From: JASJAR01 sp039198225
Lineage (GTDB): Bacteria; Pseudomonadota; Alphaproteobacteria; Rhodobacterales; Rhodobacteraceae
Assembly: GCA_039198225.1 (NCBI GenBank)
Contig: JBCCTQ010000029.1
Location: 1-53,980 of the forward strand
Length of the DNA: 53,980 nucleotides
Reading direction: 5' to 3'
Shown here: positions 41,438-49,397 of the stretch, in pieces
Position numbering within the stretch: the first letter of the stretch is position 1
How the letters are laid out: each line of letters begins with the position of its first letter
Made by a program: the position numbers and the translations under genes
The notes under the pieces: generated by a model
Told to the model about the DNA's origin: nothing
The model's input: only the letters and a program-made list of their open reading frames with translations
The model's database searches: none

Positions 41438-42628
41438 ATGTCGAGATTAACCCTGCCATTAGCGTGCCTTACCCTCGCCTTTACTTCTGCCCAAGTCGCG
41501 GCCGCCGTGGCTGTGCCCTGCGGGGGCCCGTTTCAGACCTTTGTAGAGGCCTTCGAAACCGAGGCCGTGGGACGGGGGGCCGATCCGGGAGCCGCCCGGA
41601 GGTTTTTCTCCGGTGTCGCCCAAGACCCGCGCACCTTACACGCGGACCGCTCGCAAGGCATCTTCACTCGCCCGTTCCTCGATTTCTCCCAGCGACTGAT
41701 CAGTCAAAACCGGCTCCAGAACGGGCGCGCCATGGGTCAGAAATGGGACCAGGTTTTCGACCGGATCGAGCGCGAGATTGGCGTTCCCCGGGGTGTGCTT
41801 TTAGCGTTTTGGGCCTTTGAGACCGATTTCGGAGCGGTCCAGGGCGACTTCAATACGGTGAACTCCCTCGTCACCTTGGGCCACGATTGTCGGCGACCAG
41901 AGCTTTTCCAGCCGCAGATCTTTGCCGCCCTGGAGCTTTACGAGCGGGGCGATCTCGATCCCCGTCGCACCACCGGTGCCTGGGCTGGCGAGATCGGGAT
42001 GGTTCAAATGCTCCCCGGCGACATTCTCGAGAACGGAATGGACGGAGATGGGGACGGGACGGTCAGCCTCAAAACCTCGCCGCCCGATGCACTTCTGTCG
42101 GGTGCGGCAATGTTAAGCGATCTCGGCTGGCGGGCGGGGGAACCTTGGCTGCGAGAGATCGTTCTGCCGAATGATTTCGATTGGCGGGAGAGCGGCCTAG
42201 AGACGACCCGGAGTGTGGCCGAGTGGGAACGTGCCGGCGTGCGTGGCCGCCAAGGAAGCTTGCCTGAAAAATCCCTCCCCGCCTCGGTGATCCTCCCCCA
42301 GGGCCGACGCGGACCGGCTTTTCTCGCCTATCCGAACTTCAACGTCTACTTCGAGTGGAACCAGAGCTTTGTCTACGTCACGACGGCAGCCTATTTTGCG
42401 ACCCGTTTGGCAGGGGCAGAGGTTTATCTCGCTGGAGACCCCGAGCCCGGATTGTCGCGCGATCAGATGAAACTTCTTCAGCAAAAGCTCGAAGCCCTGG
42501 GCCATGATGTGGGCGGGGCGGACGGGATCTTGGGCGCAAAAACCCGAAACGCCGTGCAAGCGGAACAGGTCCGGCTCGGCCTTCCGGCCGATGCTTGGCC
42601 GACGCCTGCACTGTTAAATAGGCTTTAA
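41438..42628 (+). CDS. MltB-type lytic murein transglycosylase with peptidoglycan-binding domain
   Basis: A 396-residue exported protein with a signal peptide (LACLTLAFTSAQVAAA). Residues about 30-325 match the MltB/SLT_2 fold: HADRSQGIFTRPFLDF, catalytic E128 in FWAFETDFGA, GEIGMVQMLPGDIL and YPNFNVYFEWNQS. Residues about 330-395 are a PG_binding_1 domain (LLQQKLEALGHDVGGADGI). It cuts glycan strands to 1,6-anhydro ends in the periplasm. ATG 41438 follows AAGGAG. It ends 4 nt inside the convergent smc gene. Confidence 0.93.
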   Translation: MSRLTLPLACLTLAFTSAQVAAAVAVPCGGPFQTFVEAFETEAVGRGADPGAARRFFSGVAQDPRTLHADRSQGIFTRPFLDFSQRLISQNRLQNGRAMGQKWDQVFDRIEREIGVPRGVLLAFWAFETDFGAVQGDFNTVNSLVTLGHDCRRPELFQPQIFAALELYERGDLDPRRTTGAWAGEIGMVQMLPGDILENGMDGDGDGTVSLKTSPPDALLSGAAMLSDLGWRAGEPWLREIVLPNDFDWRESGLETTRSVAEWERAGVRGRQGSLPEKSLPASVILPQGRRGPAFLAYPNFNVYFEWNQSFVYVTTAAYFATRLAGAEVYLAGDPEPGLSRDQMKLLQQKLEALGHDVGGADGILGAKTRNAVQAEQVRLGLPADAWPTPALLNRL

Positions 42629-45600
42629 GCCACCATCGCTTCGGCGCGTTTGAGATCAACCGAGACGAGCTGGCTCACGCCTTGCTCGCCCATCGTCACC
42701 CCAAAAAGCCGGTCCATCCGCGACATGGTCACCGCATGGTGGGTGATGATCAGGAACCGGGTATTGGTCCGCCGGGTCATCTCATCGAGAAGATCGCAAA
42801 AACGCGTGACGTTGGCGTCGTCCAGTGGGGCGTCGACCTCATCGAGCACGCAGATTGGCGCGGGATTGGCAAGAAACACCGCAAAGATCAGAGCAAGGGC
42901 CGTCAACGTCTGTTCGCCGCCTGACAGAAGGCTCAAGGTCGAGAGCTTCTTTCCCGGCGGCTGACACATAATCTCGAGACCCGCTTCGAGGGGGTCGTCG
43001 GATTCGACCAGCATCAGCCGGGCCTCGCCGCCGCCGAAAAGGTGGGTAAAGAGCTTGCCGAAATTGAGGTTCACCTCGTCAAAGGCGTTCAAGAGCCGCT
43101 GGCGGCCTTCCTTGTTGAGCCCCGCAATCCCCGCGCGAAGCTCGCGGATCGCTTCGGTCAAGTCCGCTTGCTCGGCTTCCAAGGTCCGGTGCTCTTCTTC
43201 AACCTCTCTGGCATCCTCTTCGGCGCGAAGGTTGACCGCGCCGAGGGCGTCCCGCTGGCGGCGGAGGCGGGCCACATCAGCCTCGGCTGCCTCGGCGCGG
43301 GGCATTGTTTCGGGATCAAGCCCGAGGGCTTCGAGAAGCTCTTCGGGTTGCTTTTCCTGCTCTTCAAGGATCCGCGCCGCAGCTTGTTCGGTGGCGTCCC
43401 GGGCGGCTTCGGCCCGGGTTTCGGCCCGTGCCCGGTGCTCCCGGGCCTCAGAGGCGGCGCGCTCGCCGTCCCGTTCGGCATCGCGGGCCGCCTTGTCGGC
43501 GCTTTCCGCGGTCGACAACGCATCAGCCGCCTCGGCCTTCCGTGCCTCAGCAGTCTGGATCTCACCGGCGATGGTCCCGATCTCGGCGGCGATCCGGTCG
43601 GGCGCACCTTTCGCCGTTTCCAGTGCCTCGGTCGTTGCAACCCTGCGCTCTTCGAGTTCGGCGACGCGGGCCCCGGCCGCCTTCAACCGCGCATCCCAAG
43701 TGTTGCGTTCCTTGGCAATCGCGTCGAGCCTGGCCTGGCGCGCTTCGCCCGTCCGCCGACACTCGTCATGGGCCGATTGGCGCGACCGCATGGTGATCCG
43801 CGCCGCCTCGACCGTCATGCGCACGTCATCAGCCTCGGCCCGCATTGCGTCGAGGTCCGGGAGGTCAGCCTGTGCCGCTTCGGCCTCCGCGAGGGCGGTC
43901 CGGGCCAGATCGGCCTCTTCCCCATAGCGACGGGTGGCCATTTCCGAGGTCTCGAGCTTCCCGGCGGTGATGTTGCGATCCGCCTCCGCCCGGCTTTCGG
44001 CCCGCCGCGCTTCCGTTGCCGCTTGATCGGCCGACCGGCGGGCCTCGCGCGCGGCGCGATCCTTTTCAGTGAGTTTGGAAAGGTCCGCTTGAATATGTCC
44101 GTGGGCCCGGACGGCCCCGTCAGCGCGCGCCGTCGCGCGGGCCAAGTCCTGTTTCAGTTCTTCGAGCCGGTTGATTTGCTCGAGCCGAAGTGCTGAGGCC
44201 GAGGGCGCGTCCTCGGCCGCAGAGCAATACCCGTCCCAGCGCCAAAGATCGCCCTCAATCGAGACCAATCGCTGGCCCGGCAAGAGCGCGTCTTGCAGGC
44301 CGGGACCATCCTCCGCGGCGACCACGCCAATTTGAGCAAGGCGACGTTCTAGAACGTCGGGGACATCAGCGCGGGCGGCCAGGGGCTCGGCCTTTTTGGG
44401 CAATTGCGGCGCCTTCGAATAGTCAGACAGCGCCACCCATCCCGACCCGCCCGTGGCGTCGAGGACCGGTGCGCGGAGATCGTCGGCCAAGGCCGCGCCG
44501 AGGGCTTTTTCGTAGCCGCTCTCGACCCCCAAAAGATCGAGGACTTGGCCGCCTTCGGCCGTATCGCGTTCGACGAGGCGCGCCAGGGCCGTGACTTCAG
44601 CTTCGAGGGCGGCCACCTCGCCTTCGGCGGCAGAGCGCTCAGCCCGCCCCTCTGCTTCGCGAGCTTGCGCTGCGTCACGGGCCGCATCGGCATCGGCAAG
44701 GGCGGCTTCTGCCGCTTCGGCAGCGTCCTGGGTCTTGGCGACGTCTGCCGCGGCCGCTTCGTGCGCCGCCTCTGCGGCCGCTAGATCGGTCTTGGCCTCG
44801 GCCGCCGAAGCTTCGGCGCCTTTGGTGGCCGCTTGGGCTTTTTCCAAAGTGGCCGTGGCATCTTCGACCGTGCGCTCCGCAGCGTGGTGGCGCGCGGCCA
44901 AGCGCGCAACATCCTCGGTCAGGGCCGAATGCGCGGCCTCCCGTTCGTCGAGGACCGACTTCGCCTCCTCAGCCGCCTGGGCGGCTTCGGCGAGCTCAGC
45001 GCCGTGGCCCTCGCCCTCGGAAACGAGCGTGGCTTCCTCTTCATCAAGGGCCGCAACGGTGGCGCGTGCGTCGGCATCAAGTCCGGTTTCGCGGCCCATA
45101 TCCTCGCCAAGCTGGGCAATGGACGCTTCAAGGCTTTCGATCTCAGCAACGGCCCGGTTCGCCGCGTCGTCTAGCCCATTCCGCTTGATCAGGAGCTTTT
45201 GAAGGATAGCGGCCGCAACCGCTTCCTCTTCCCGCAGCGGCGGCAACCGGGCTTCGGTCTCGCCGCGATGGGTCGCGGCCGCCCGGGCGGCGCGCTCTGC
45301 TTCAGAGGCTGCTCGCACCGCATCGGCCAGGGCCGCCTCGTCGGCAATCCGGCCGTCTTCCGCTTCCCTCCACCGGCGGTAGAGAAGCACCCCTTCGGCC
45401 CGGCGAAGGGCTTCGCCAATTTCACGGTAGCGGGCCGCCTGGCGCGCCTGGCGCGCGAGCGATTGGAGTTGGCTGGCCAATTGCTCGATTACGTCTTCGA
45501 TCCGAGTGAGATTGGTTTCGGCGGCGCGGAGCTTTAACTCCGCTTCGTGGCGGCGCTGGTAAAGACCCGAGATTCCGGCCGCCTCTTCGAGGATCCGGCG

Positions 45601-46080
45601 CCGGTTGGTCGGTTTGGCGTTGATCAATTCAGCGATCTGGCCTTGCCGCACGAGGGCCGGAGAATGGGCGCCACTCGACGCATCGGCAAAGAGCATCTGG
45701 GCATCCCGGGCGCGAATGTCCTTGGTGTTGGCCTTATAGGCCGAGCCCGCGTCGCGGGTGATCCGGCGCACCACTTCAAGCGTGTCAGCCTCGTTGAAAC
45801 CTTGGGGTGCCAAGCGCTCGGTATTGTCGATCGTCAGGCTCACTTCGGCGAAGTTTCGGGCCGGTCGGCTTGCGGCGCCGGCAAAGATCACATCTTCCAT
45901 GCCGCCGCCTCGCATGGCCGAAGGGCGGGTCTCGCCCATGACCCAGCGGAGCGCTTCGAGCAGGTTCGACTTGCCGCACCCGTTGGGGCCGACGACGCCC
46001 GTCAGCCCATCGGCGATCACGAGATCGGTCGGATCCACAAAACTCTTAAATCCGTTAAGGCGCAGTCGGGTGAAACGCAC
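42625..46080 (-). CDS. smc: Chromosome partition protein SMC
   Basis: An 1151-residue SMC. The start is GTG 46080, giving the canonical VRFTRLRLNGFKSFVDPTDL; the frame continues upstream 74 codons but lacks family sequence. Walker A is GPNGCGKSN (residues 31-39). Two Ala/Glu/Arg-rich coiled coils flank a hinge in the middle (LLGVESGYEKALGAAL). The C-terminal head has signature LSGGEQTLTALAL and Walker B ICVLDEVDAPLDD. It condenses and segregates the chromosome with ScpA and ScpB. Very Ala-rich coils reflect high GC. Confidence 0.96.
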   Translation of the reverse strand: MRFTRLRLNGFKSFVDPTDLVIADGLTGVVGPNGCGKSNLLEALRWVMGETRPSAMRGGGMEDVIFAGAASRPARNFAEVSLTIDNTERLAPQGFNEADTLEVVRRITRDAGSAYKANTKDIRARDAQMLFADASSGAHSPALVRQGQIAELINAKPTNRRRILEEAAGISGLYQRRHEAELKLRAAETNLTRIEDVIEQLASQLQSLARQARQAARYREIGEALRRAEGVLLYRRWREAEDGRIADEAALADAVRAASEAERAARAAATHRGETEARLPPLREEEAVAAAILQKLLIKRNGLDDAANRAVAEIESLEASIAQLGEDMGRETGLDADARATVAALDEEEATLVSEGEGHGAELAEAAQAAEEAKSVLDEREAAHSALTEDVARLAARHHAAERTVEDATATLEKAQAATKGAEASAAEAKTDLAAAEAAHEAAAADVAKTQDAAEAAEAALADADAARDAAQAREAEGRAERSAAEGEVAALEAEVTALARLVERDTAEGGQVLDLLGVESGYEKALGAALADDLRAPVLDATGGSGWVALSDYSKAPQLPKKAEPLAARADVPDVLERRLAQIGVVAAEDGPGLQDALLPGQRLVSIEGDLWRWDGYCSAAEDAPSASALRLEQINRLEELKQDLARATARADGAVRAHGHIQADLSKLTEKDRAAREARRSADQAATEARRAESRAEADRNITAGKLETSEMATRRYGEEADLARTALAEAEAAQADLPDLDAMRAEADDVRMTVEAARITMRSRQSAHDECRRTGEARQARLDAIAKERNTWDARLKAAGARVAELEERRVATTEALETAKGAPDRIAAEIGTIAGEIQTAEARKAEAADALSTAESADKAARDAERDGERAASEAREHRARAETRAEAARDATEQAAARILEEQEKQPEELLEALGLDPETMPRAEAAEADVARLRRQRDALGAVNLRAEEDAREVEEEHRTLEAEQADLTEAIRELRAGIAGLNKEGRQRLLNAFDEVNLNFGKLFTHLFGGGEARLMLVESDDPLEAGLEIMCQPPGKKLSTLSLLSGGEQTLTALALIFAVFLANPAPICVLDEVDAPLDDANVTRFCDLLDEMTRRTNTRFLIITHHAVTMSRMDRLFGVTMGEQGVSQLVSVDLKRAEAMVA

Positions 46081-46180
46081 GATGGAGCTCTCGGTGATTC
46101 CAGGTGGCGCATCCTCCCGTTCGTCCCGGGCGCTGTCAACGGCTAAGCCCCGCATGTGGATATTGTGAGCTAGATCGCCA

Positions 46181-46190
46181 CAACATGTTG
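46181..46190. promoter_or_regulatory. Perfect 10-bp palindrome between smc and FMN-reductase genes
   Basis: CAACATGTTG at 46181-46190 is self-complementary and lies in the 178-nt divergent region, 69 nt before the FMN-reductase start. A small operator is possible; chance occurrence is also likely. Confidence 0.2.
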
Positions 46191-46258
46191 AGCGGCATTC
46201 AGGGCTTGCCCCACGCGATAGGGGGGTTAAGTGGCGAGGAAACGTCAGGGATTTTGCA

Positions 46259-46786
46259 ATGTTACTCGGAATATGCGGCTCGCTTCGGGCCGAGGCGACC
46301 AACCGGAAACTAATGCACGAGGCGGCCCGGCTCTACGGCGGGGAATTCGCAGAAGGCAGCATCCGGATGCCGCTCTATGACGGCGATCTTGAAAAGGCCG
46401 ACGGCGTGCCCGCTGAAGCCCAGGCTTTAGCCGACCAGATCTTGTCGGCCGAGGCTGTGTTGGTCGCGACGCCGGAATACAATCAATCCTTTAGCGGCTC
46501 GTTGAAAAACGCCCTTGATTGGGTGAGCCGCGTGCCGGGCGGGGTCTGGAAGAAAAAGCCCGTTGCCCTTTTGTCGGCTGCTGCGGGCCGGGCAGGGGGT
46601 GCGCGGGCGCAATATGCGCTCCGGCTCGCCATGACGCCGTTTCAACCCCGGCTGATGACCGGCCCCGAAGTGCTCTTGGCCTCAGCGGCGAAGCAGTTTG
46701 ACGAGGGCGGGCGCCTCACGGACGAACGGACGCTTAAGGCACTGACCGAGCTTATGGAAAATCTCCGCGAGGCCGCTGGGTCATAG
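46259..46786 (+). CDS. NADPH-dependent FMN reductase (ChrR/ArsH-like flavodoxin fold)
   Basis: A 175-residue flavoprotein: GICGSLRAEATNRKLMHEAA (FMN phosphate loop), VLVATPEYNQSFSGSLKNAL and GRAGGARAQYALR. The family reduces quinones, chromate or FMN using NAD(P)H and limits oxidative stress. ATG 46259 has CAGGGA upstream. Its 3' end overlaps the convergent FAD-oxidoreductase gene by 35 nt. Confidence 0.9.
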   Translation: MLLGICGSLRAEATNRKLMHEAARLYGGEFAEGSIRMPLYDGDLEKADGVPAEAQALADQILSAEAVLVATPEYNQSFSGSLKNALDWVSRVPGGVWKKKPVALLSAAAGRAGGARAQYALRLAMTPFQPRLMTGPEVLLASAAKQFDEGGRLTDERTLKALTELMENLREAAGS

Positions 46787-47819
46787 GCGCCCGCTCGCCC
46801 AGGCGAAACTCCTCGGGGATCCGGTCGACCCCGTCAAAGACGAGATCCGCCAGGATCGGGGCGAGTGCGGGTGCGAGGGCAAACCCGATCTTGAACCCGC
46901 CATTGGCCACATAATGCCCTGCGCGGCCCGGCCAGGGGCCGACAAGTGGCCGCCCTTTGACCGCGCGGGGCCGCACTCCGGCCCACCGCGCCACGACCGG
47001 CGCATCCTTAAGAAAGGGTACCGCTGCGCGCGCCCGAGCGACCACGTCGTCCAGCGCGTTGTCGGTTGCCTCAGGGTCTTGAAAGTCCCACTCGCTGGTT
47101 GAGCCGATGGCCACGCGACCGGGCCCGTGGGTCACGACGTGAAGCCCATCCGCATAGATTTGCGGGATCTCTCCGGGCGAGGCGTCGAGTATGGCCGCCT
47201 GGCCTTTGACCCCGCCGCCCATCTCGCGCCCGAGATCAGCACCGAGGGCCCGGAGCCCCTCCCAGCCGGTCGCGTGGATTACCACGCCCTGGGGCTCACC
47301 TTCCCGGCGGATCGTGCCGCCCTCGAGCTCAATCGCCTGTGCCAAAGCCACAACCGCCCGTGCCGGATCAAGCTGAGCCGAGAGCGTGTCTTCCACCCAA
47401 TGGCCAACGGGCGAGATTGGGGCCCAGCCGGGGGCATCGGGTGTCACCGACCAGGTCGCCGCACCTTGCCAAAGCTCCGCGGCCGCCTTTTCCCGTGCCC
47501 GCGCCCGCTCGAGATCGGTCTCTCGCGCCAGGGGCTGGATCCGGCCAGACCGGCGGTAGCCCGTCGCCAGGCCACTCGCCGTTTCGATTTCGGGCCAATA
47601 GGTCCGCGCGAGAAGAAGGGCGTCGCGCTGGAACGCCTTGAACGGGGTCCAGCCCTCGGGCGTATGGGGGGCCAGCGCGCCGACCACCCCGCCCGAGGCA
47701 CCGCCCCCAGGGCCCTTAGGATCGATGACCAAAACCCCCGCCCCGCGCCGGAGGCATTCCCGCGCCACCGCAAGGCCAAACACCCCCGCCCCCAGCACCG
47801 TAATGTCCCGACTTGCCAA
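46752..47819 (-). CDS. FAD-dependent oxidoreductase (DAO family, MnmC C-terminal-like)
   Basis: A 355-residue DAO-fold enzyme: dinucleotide motif VLGAGVFGLAVA, GGGASGGVVGALAPHTPEGW, VIHATGWEGLRAL, GRVAIGSTSEWDF, GVRPRAVKGRPLVGPW and a final HYVANGGFKIGFALAP. It resembles glycine oxidase and the oxidase half of MnmC. It is divergent from mnmD across 49 nt, so the pair may together do what bifunctional MnmC does on U34 of tRNA. An amino-acid oxidase role is the alternative. The 3' end overlaps the FMN-reductase gene by 35 nt. Confidence 0.87.
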   Translation of the reverse strand: MASRDITVLGAGVFGLAVARECLRRGAGVLVIDPKGPGGGASGGVVGALAPHTPEGWTPFKAFQRDALLLARTYWPEIETASGLATGYRRSGRIQPLARETDLERARAREKAAAELWQGAATWSVTPDAPGWAPISPVGHWVEDTLSAQLDPARAVVALAQAIELEGGTIRREGEPQGVVIHATGWEGLRALGADLGREMGGGVKGQAAILDASPGEIPQIYADGLHVVTHGPGRVAIGSTSEWDFQDPEATDNALDDVVARARAAVPFLKDAPVVARWAGVRPRAVKGRPLVGPWPGRAGHYVANGGFKIGFALAPALAPILADLVFDGVDRIPEEFRLGERAPMTQRPRGDFP

Positions 47820-47868
47820 GCCCTTCGCCTCATCCTAGCCCTGGCTCGGTGACATAGAGGACGGCGCC

Positions 47869-48531
47869 ATGGCAGGCCAAGGCCCGAAGATTGCGTGGCG
47901 GGACGGCGTGCCGATTTCCCAGAGGTTTGACGACCCCTATTACTCCTTGGGCGGCGGGCTTGCCGAAGCGCGCCATGTGTTTCTGGCGGGAAACGATCTG
48001 CCCGCCCGGTTCCGGCCCGGGTTCCACATTGGCGAGATCGGTTTTGGCACGGGGCTGAATTGCCTCGCAGCCCTGATCGCTTGGCGGCAATCCGGAACCG
48101 CCGGGGCGCTTCGGTTTACGAGCTTCGAAGCCTTCCCCCTCGAACCGAGCGAGATCCGCCAAGCGCTCGGCGTGTTTGACGAAGTTGCCCCGCTGATCGA
48201 CCCCTTTTTGGCCTGTCTTTCTGGTGCGCCGGGCGCCCTCCCGGACCTCGACCTCACATTGATCGGAGGCGATGCACGCGCGCGCGTACCGGAATGGGAC
48301 GACGAGGCAGACGCATGGTTTCTCGACGGGTTTTCCCCGGCAAAGAACCCCGAATTATGGGATCCGTCGCTCCTCGCTGCGGTGGGCCGGAAGACCCGGC
48401 CCGGGGGAAGTGCGGCCACCTACTCGGCTGCGGGTCATGTCCGCCGCGCTTTGACGGAGGCGGGGTTTGAGGTGACGCGTGCGCCGGGCTACGGACACAA
48501 ACGCCATATGACGCGGGCCCTCCTTCGGTGA
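47869..48531 (+). CDS. mnmD: tRNA (mnm5s2U34)-methyltransferase MnmD
   Basis: A 220-residue SAM-dependent methyltransferase: FDDPYYSLGGGLAEARHVFL, SAM loop IGEIGFGTGLNCLAAL, FEAFPL, and DAWFLDGFSPAKNPELW, which is characteristic of MnmD and of the N-terminal half of MnmC. It methylates 5-aminomethyl-2-thiouridine at the tRNA wobble position. ATG 47869 is first in frame. Its stop overlaps the EamA gene as GTGA. Confidence 0.92.
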   Translation: MAGQGPKIAWRDGVPISQRFDDPYYSLGGGLAEARHVFLAGNDLPARFRPGFHIGEIGFGTGLNCLAALIAWRQSGTAGALRFTSFEAFPLEPSEIRQALGVFDEVAPLIDPFLACLSGAPGALPDLDLTLIGGDARARVPEWDDEADAWFLDGFSPAKNPELWDPSLLAAVGRKTRPGGSAATYSAAGHVRRALTEAGFEVTRAPGYGHKRHMTRALLR

Positions 48532-49397
48532 AAAGCGGCATATCTTACATGCTGGCCGCGACCTTTGTCTTCTCGCTCCAAGACGCCCTGTCGCGCCATT
48601 TGGCCGATGCTTACGGCGTCTTGTTCGTGGTGATGATCCGTTACTGGTTTTTCGCGCTCTTCGTGATCGTCCTCGCGGCCCGCCAGGCTGGCGGCGTCCG
48701 CGCCGCGGCGGCGACCACGCGGCCTGGGCTCCAGATCGCGCGGGGGCTCCTTCTGGCGGGCGAGATCTGCGTGATGGTCACGGGGTTCGTATTGTTGGGC
48801 CTCGTTGCCTCCCATGCGATCTTTGCCTGCTATCCGTTGATTATCGCGGCCCTATCGGGCCCCTTTCTCGGCGAACGGGCAGACGGGCGGCGCTGGGCCG
48901 CGATCGGCGTTGGGTTCCTCGGGGTCCTGATCATCCTTCGGCCGGGCTTTCAGGTGTTTCAACCGGCCGCTTCCGTCCCTCTCATCGCAGCGGCGATGTT
49001 TGCGCTTTACGGCATCCTCACCCGGTTGGCCGCGCGCCATGATCCGCCGGCGGTCTCATTCTTTTGGACCGGGGTTGCCGGTGCGATTGCCATAACGGCG
49101 GTGGGCATTTGGCACATCGAGCCCATGGCCCGGGCCGATTGGGGCTGGATGGCTGCCCTCTGCCTCACCGGCGCGTCCGGTCACTGGCTGTTGATCCGCG
49201 CATACGATCTCAGCGAAGCGGCCGAGGTGCAGCCTTTCGCTTATTTCCAACTCGTTTTTGCCTCGGCCATCGGAGTGCTCATCTTGGGCGAGACGGTGGA
49301 ATGGCCGATATTGCTCGGCGCCTTCCTCATCGTCGGAGCCGGCCTCTGGTCGAGCTTGAACGGGCCTAGTTCGGCCCGGACGACCGGTGGAGAATGA
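48528..49397 (+). CDS. EamA/DMT-family transporter
   Basis: A 289-residue membrane protein with ten predicted helices in two EamA repeats: YMLAATFVFSLQDALSRHLA, LVASHAIFACYPLIIAALSG and GVGFLGVLIILRPG in the first, MFALYGILTRLAARHD, AEVQPFAYFQLVFASAIGVL and PILLGAFLIVGAGLW in the second. It probably moves a metabolite across the inner membrane; substrate unknown. GTG 48528 is coupled to the mnmD stop. Its 3' end overlaps the Slt-type gene by 32 nt. Confidence 0.92.
   Translation: MKSGISYMLAATFVFSLQDALSRHLADAYGVLFVVMIRYWFFALFVIVLAARQAGGVRAAAATTRPGLQIARGLLLAGEICVMVTGFVLLGLVASHAIFACYPLIIAALSGPFLGERADGRRWAAIGVGFLGVLIILRPGFQVFQPAASVPLIAAAMFALYGILTRLAARHDPPAVSFFWTGVAGAIAITAVGIWHIEPMARADWGWMAALCLTGASGHWLLIRAYDLSEAAEVQPFAYFQLVFASAIGVLILGETVEWPILLGAFLIVGAGLWSSLNGPSSARTTGGE

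Noticed and set aside
42625..43920. Ala/Glu/Arg-rich repetitive sequence in smc as a possible tandem repeat
   Set aside because: It is ordinary coiled-coil composition in a high-GC genome, not a DNA repeat.
43042..44196. 384-codon plus-strand frame inside smc
   Set aside because: Phe/Gly/Arg-rich shadow of the coiled-coil region.
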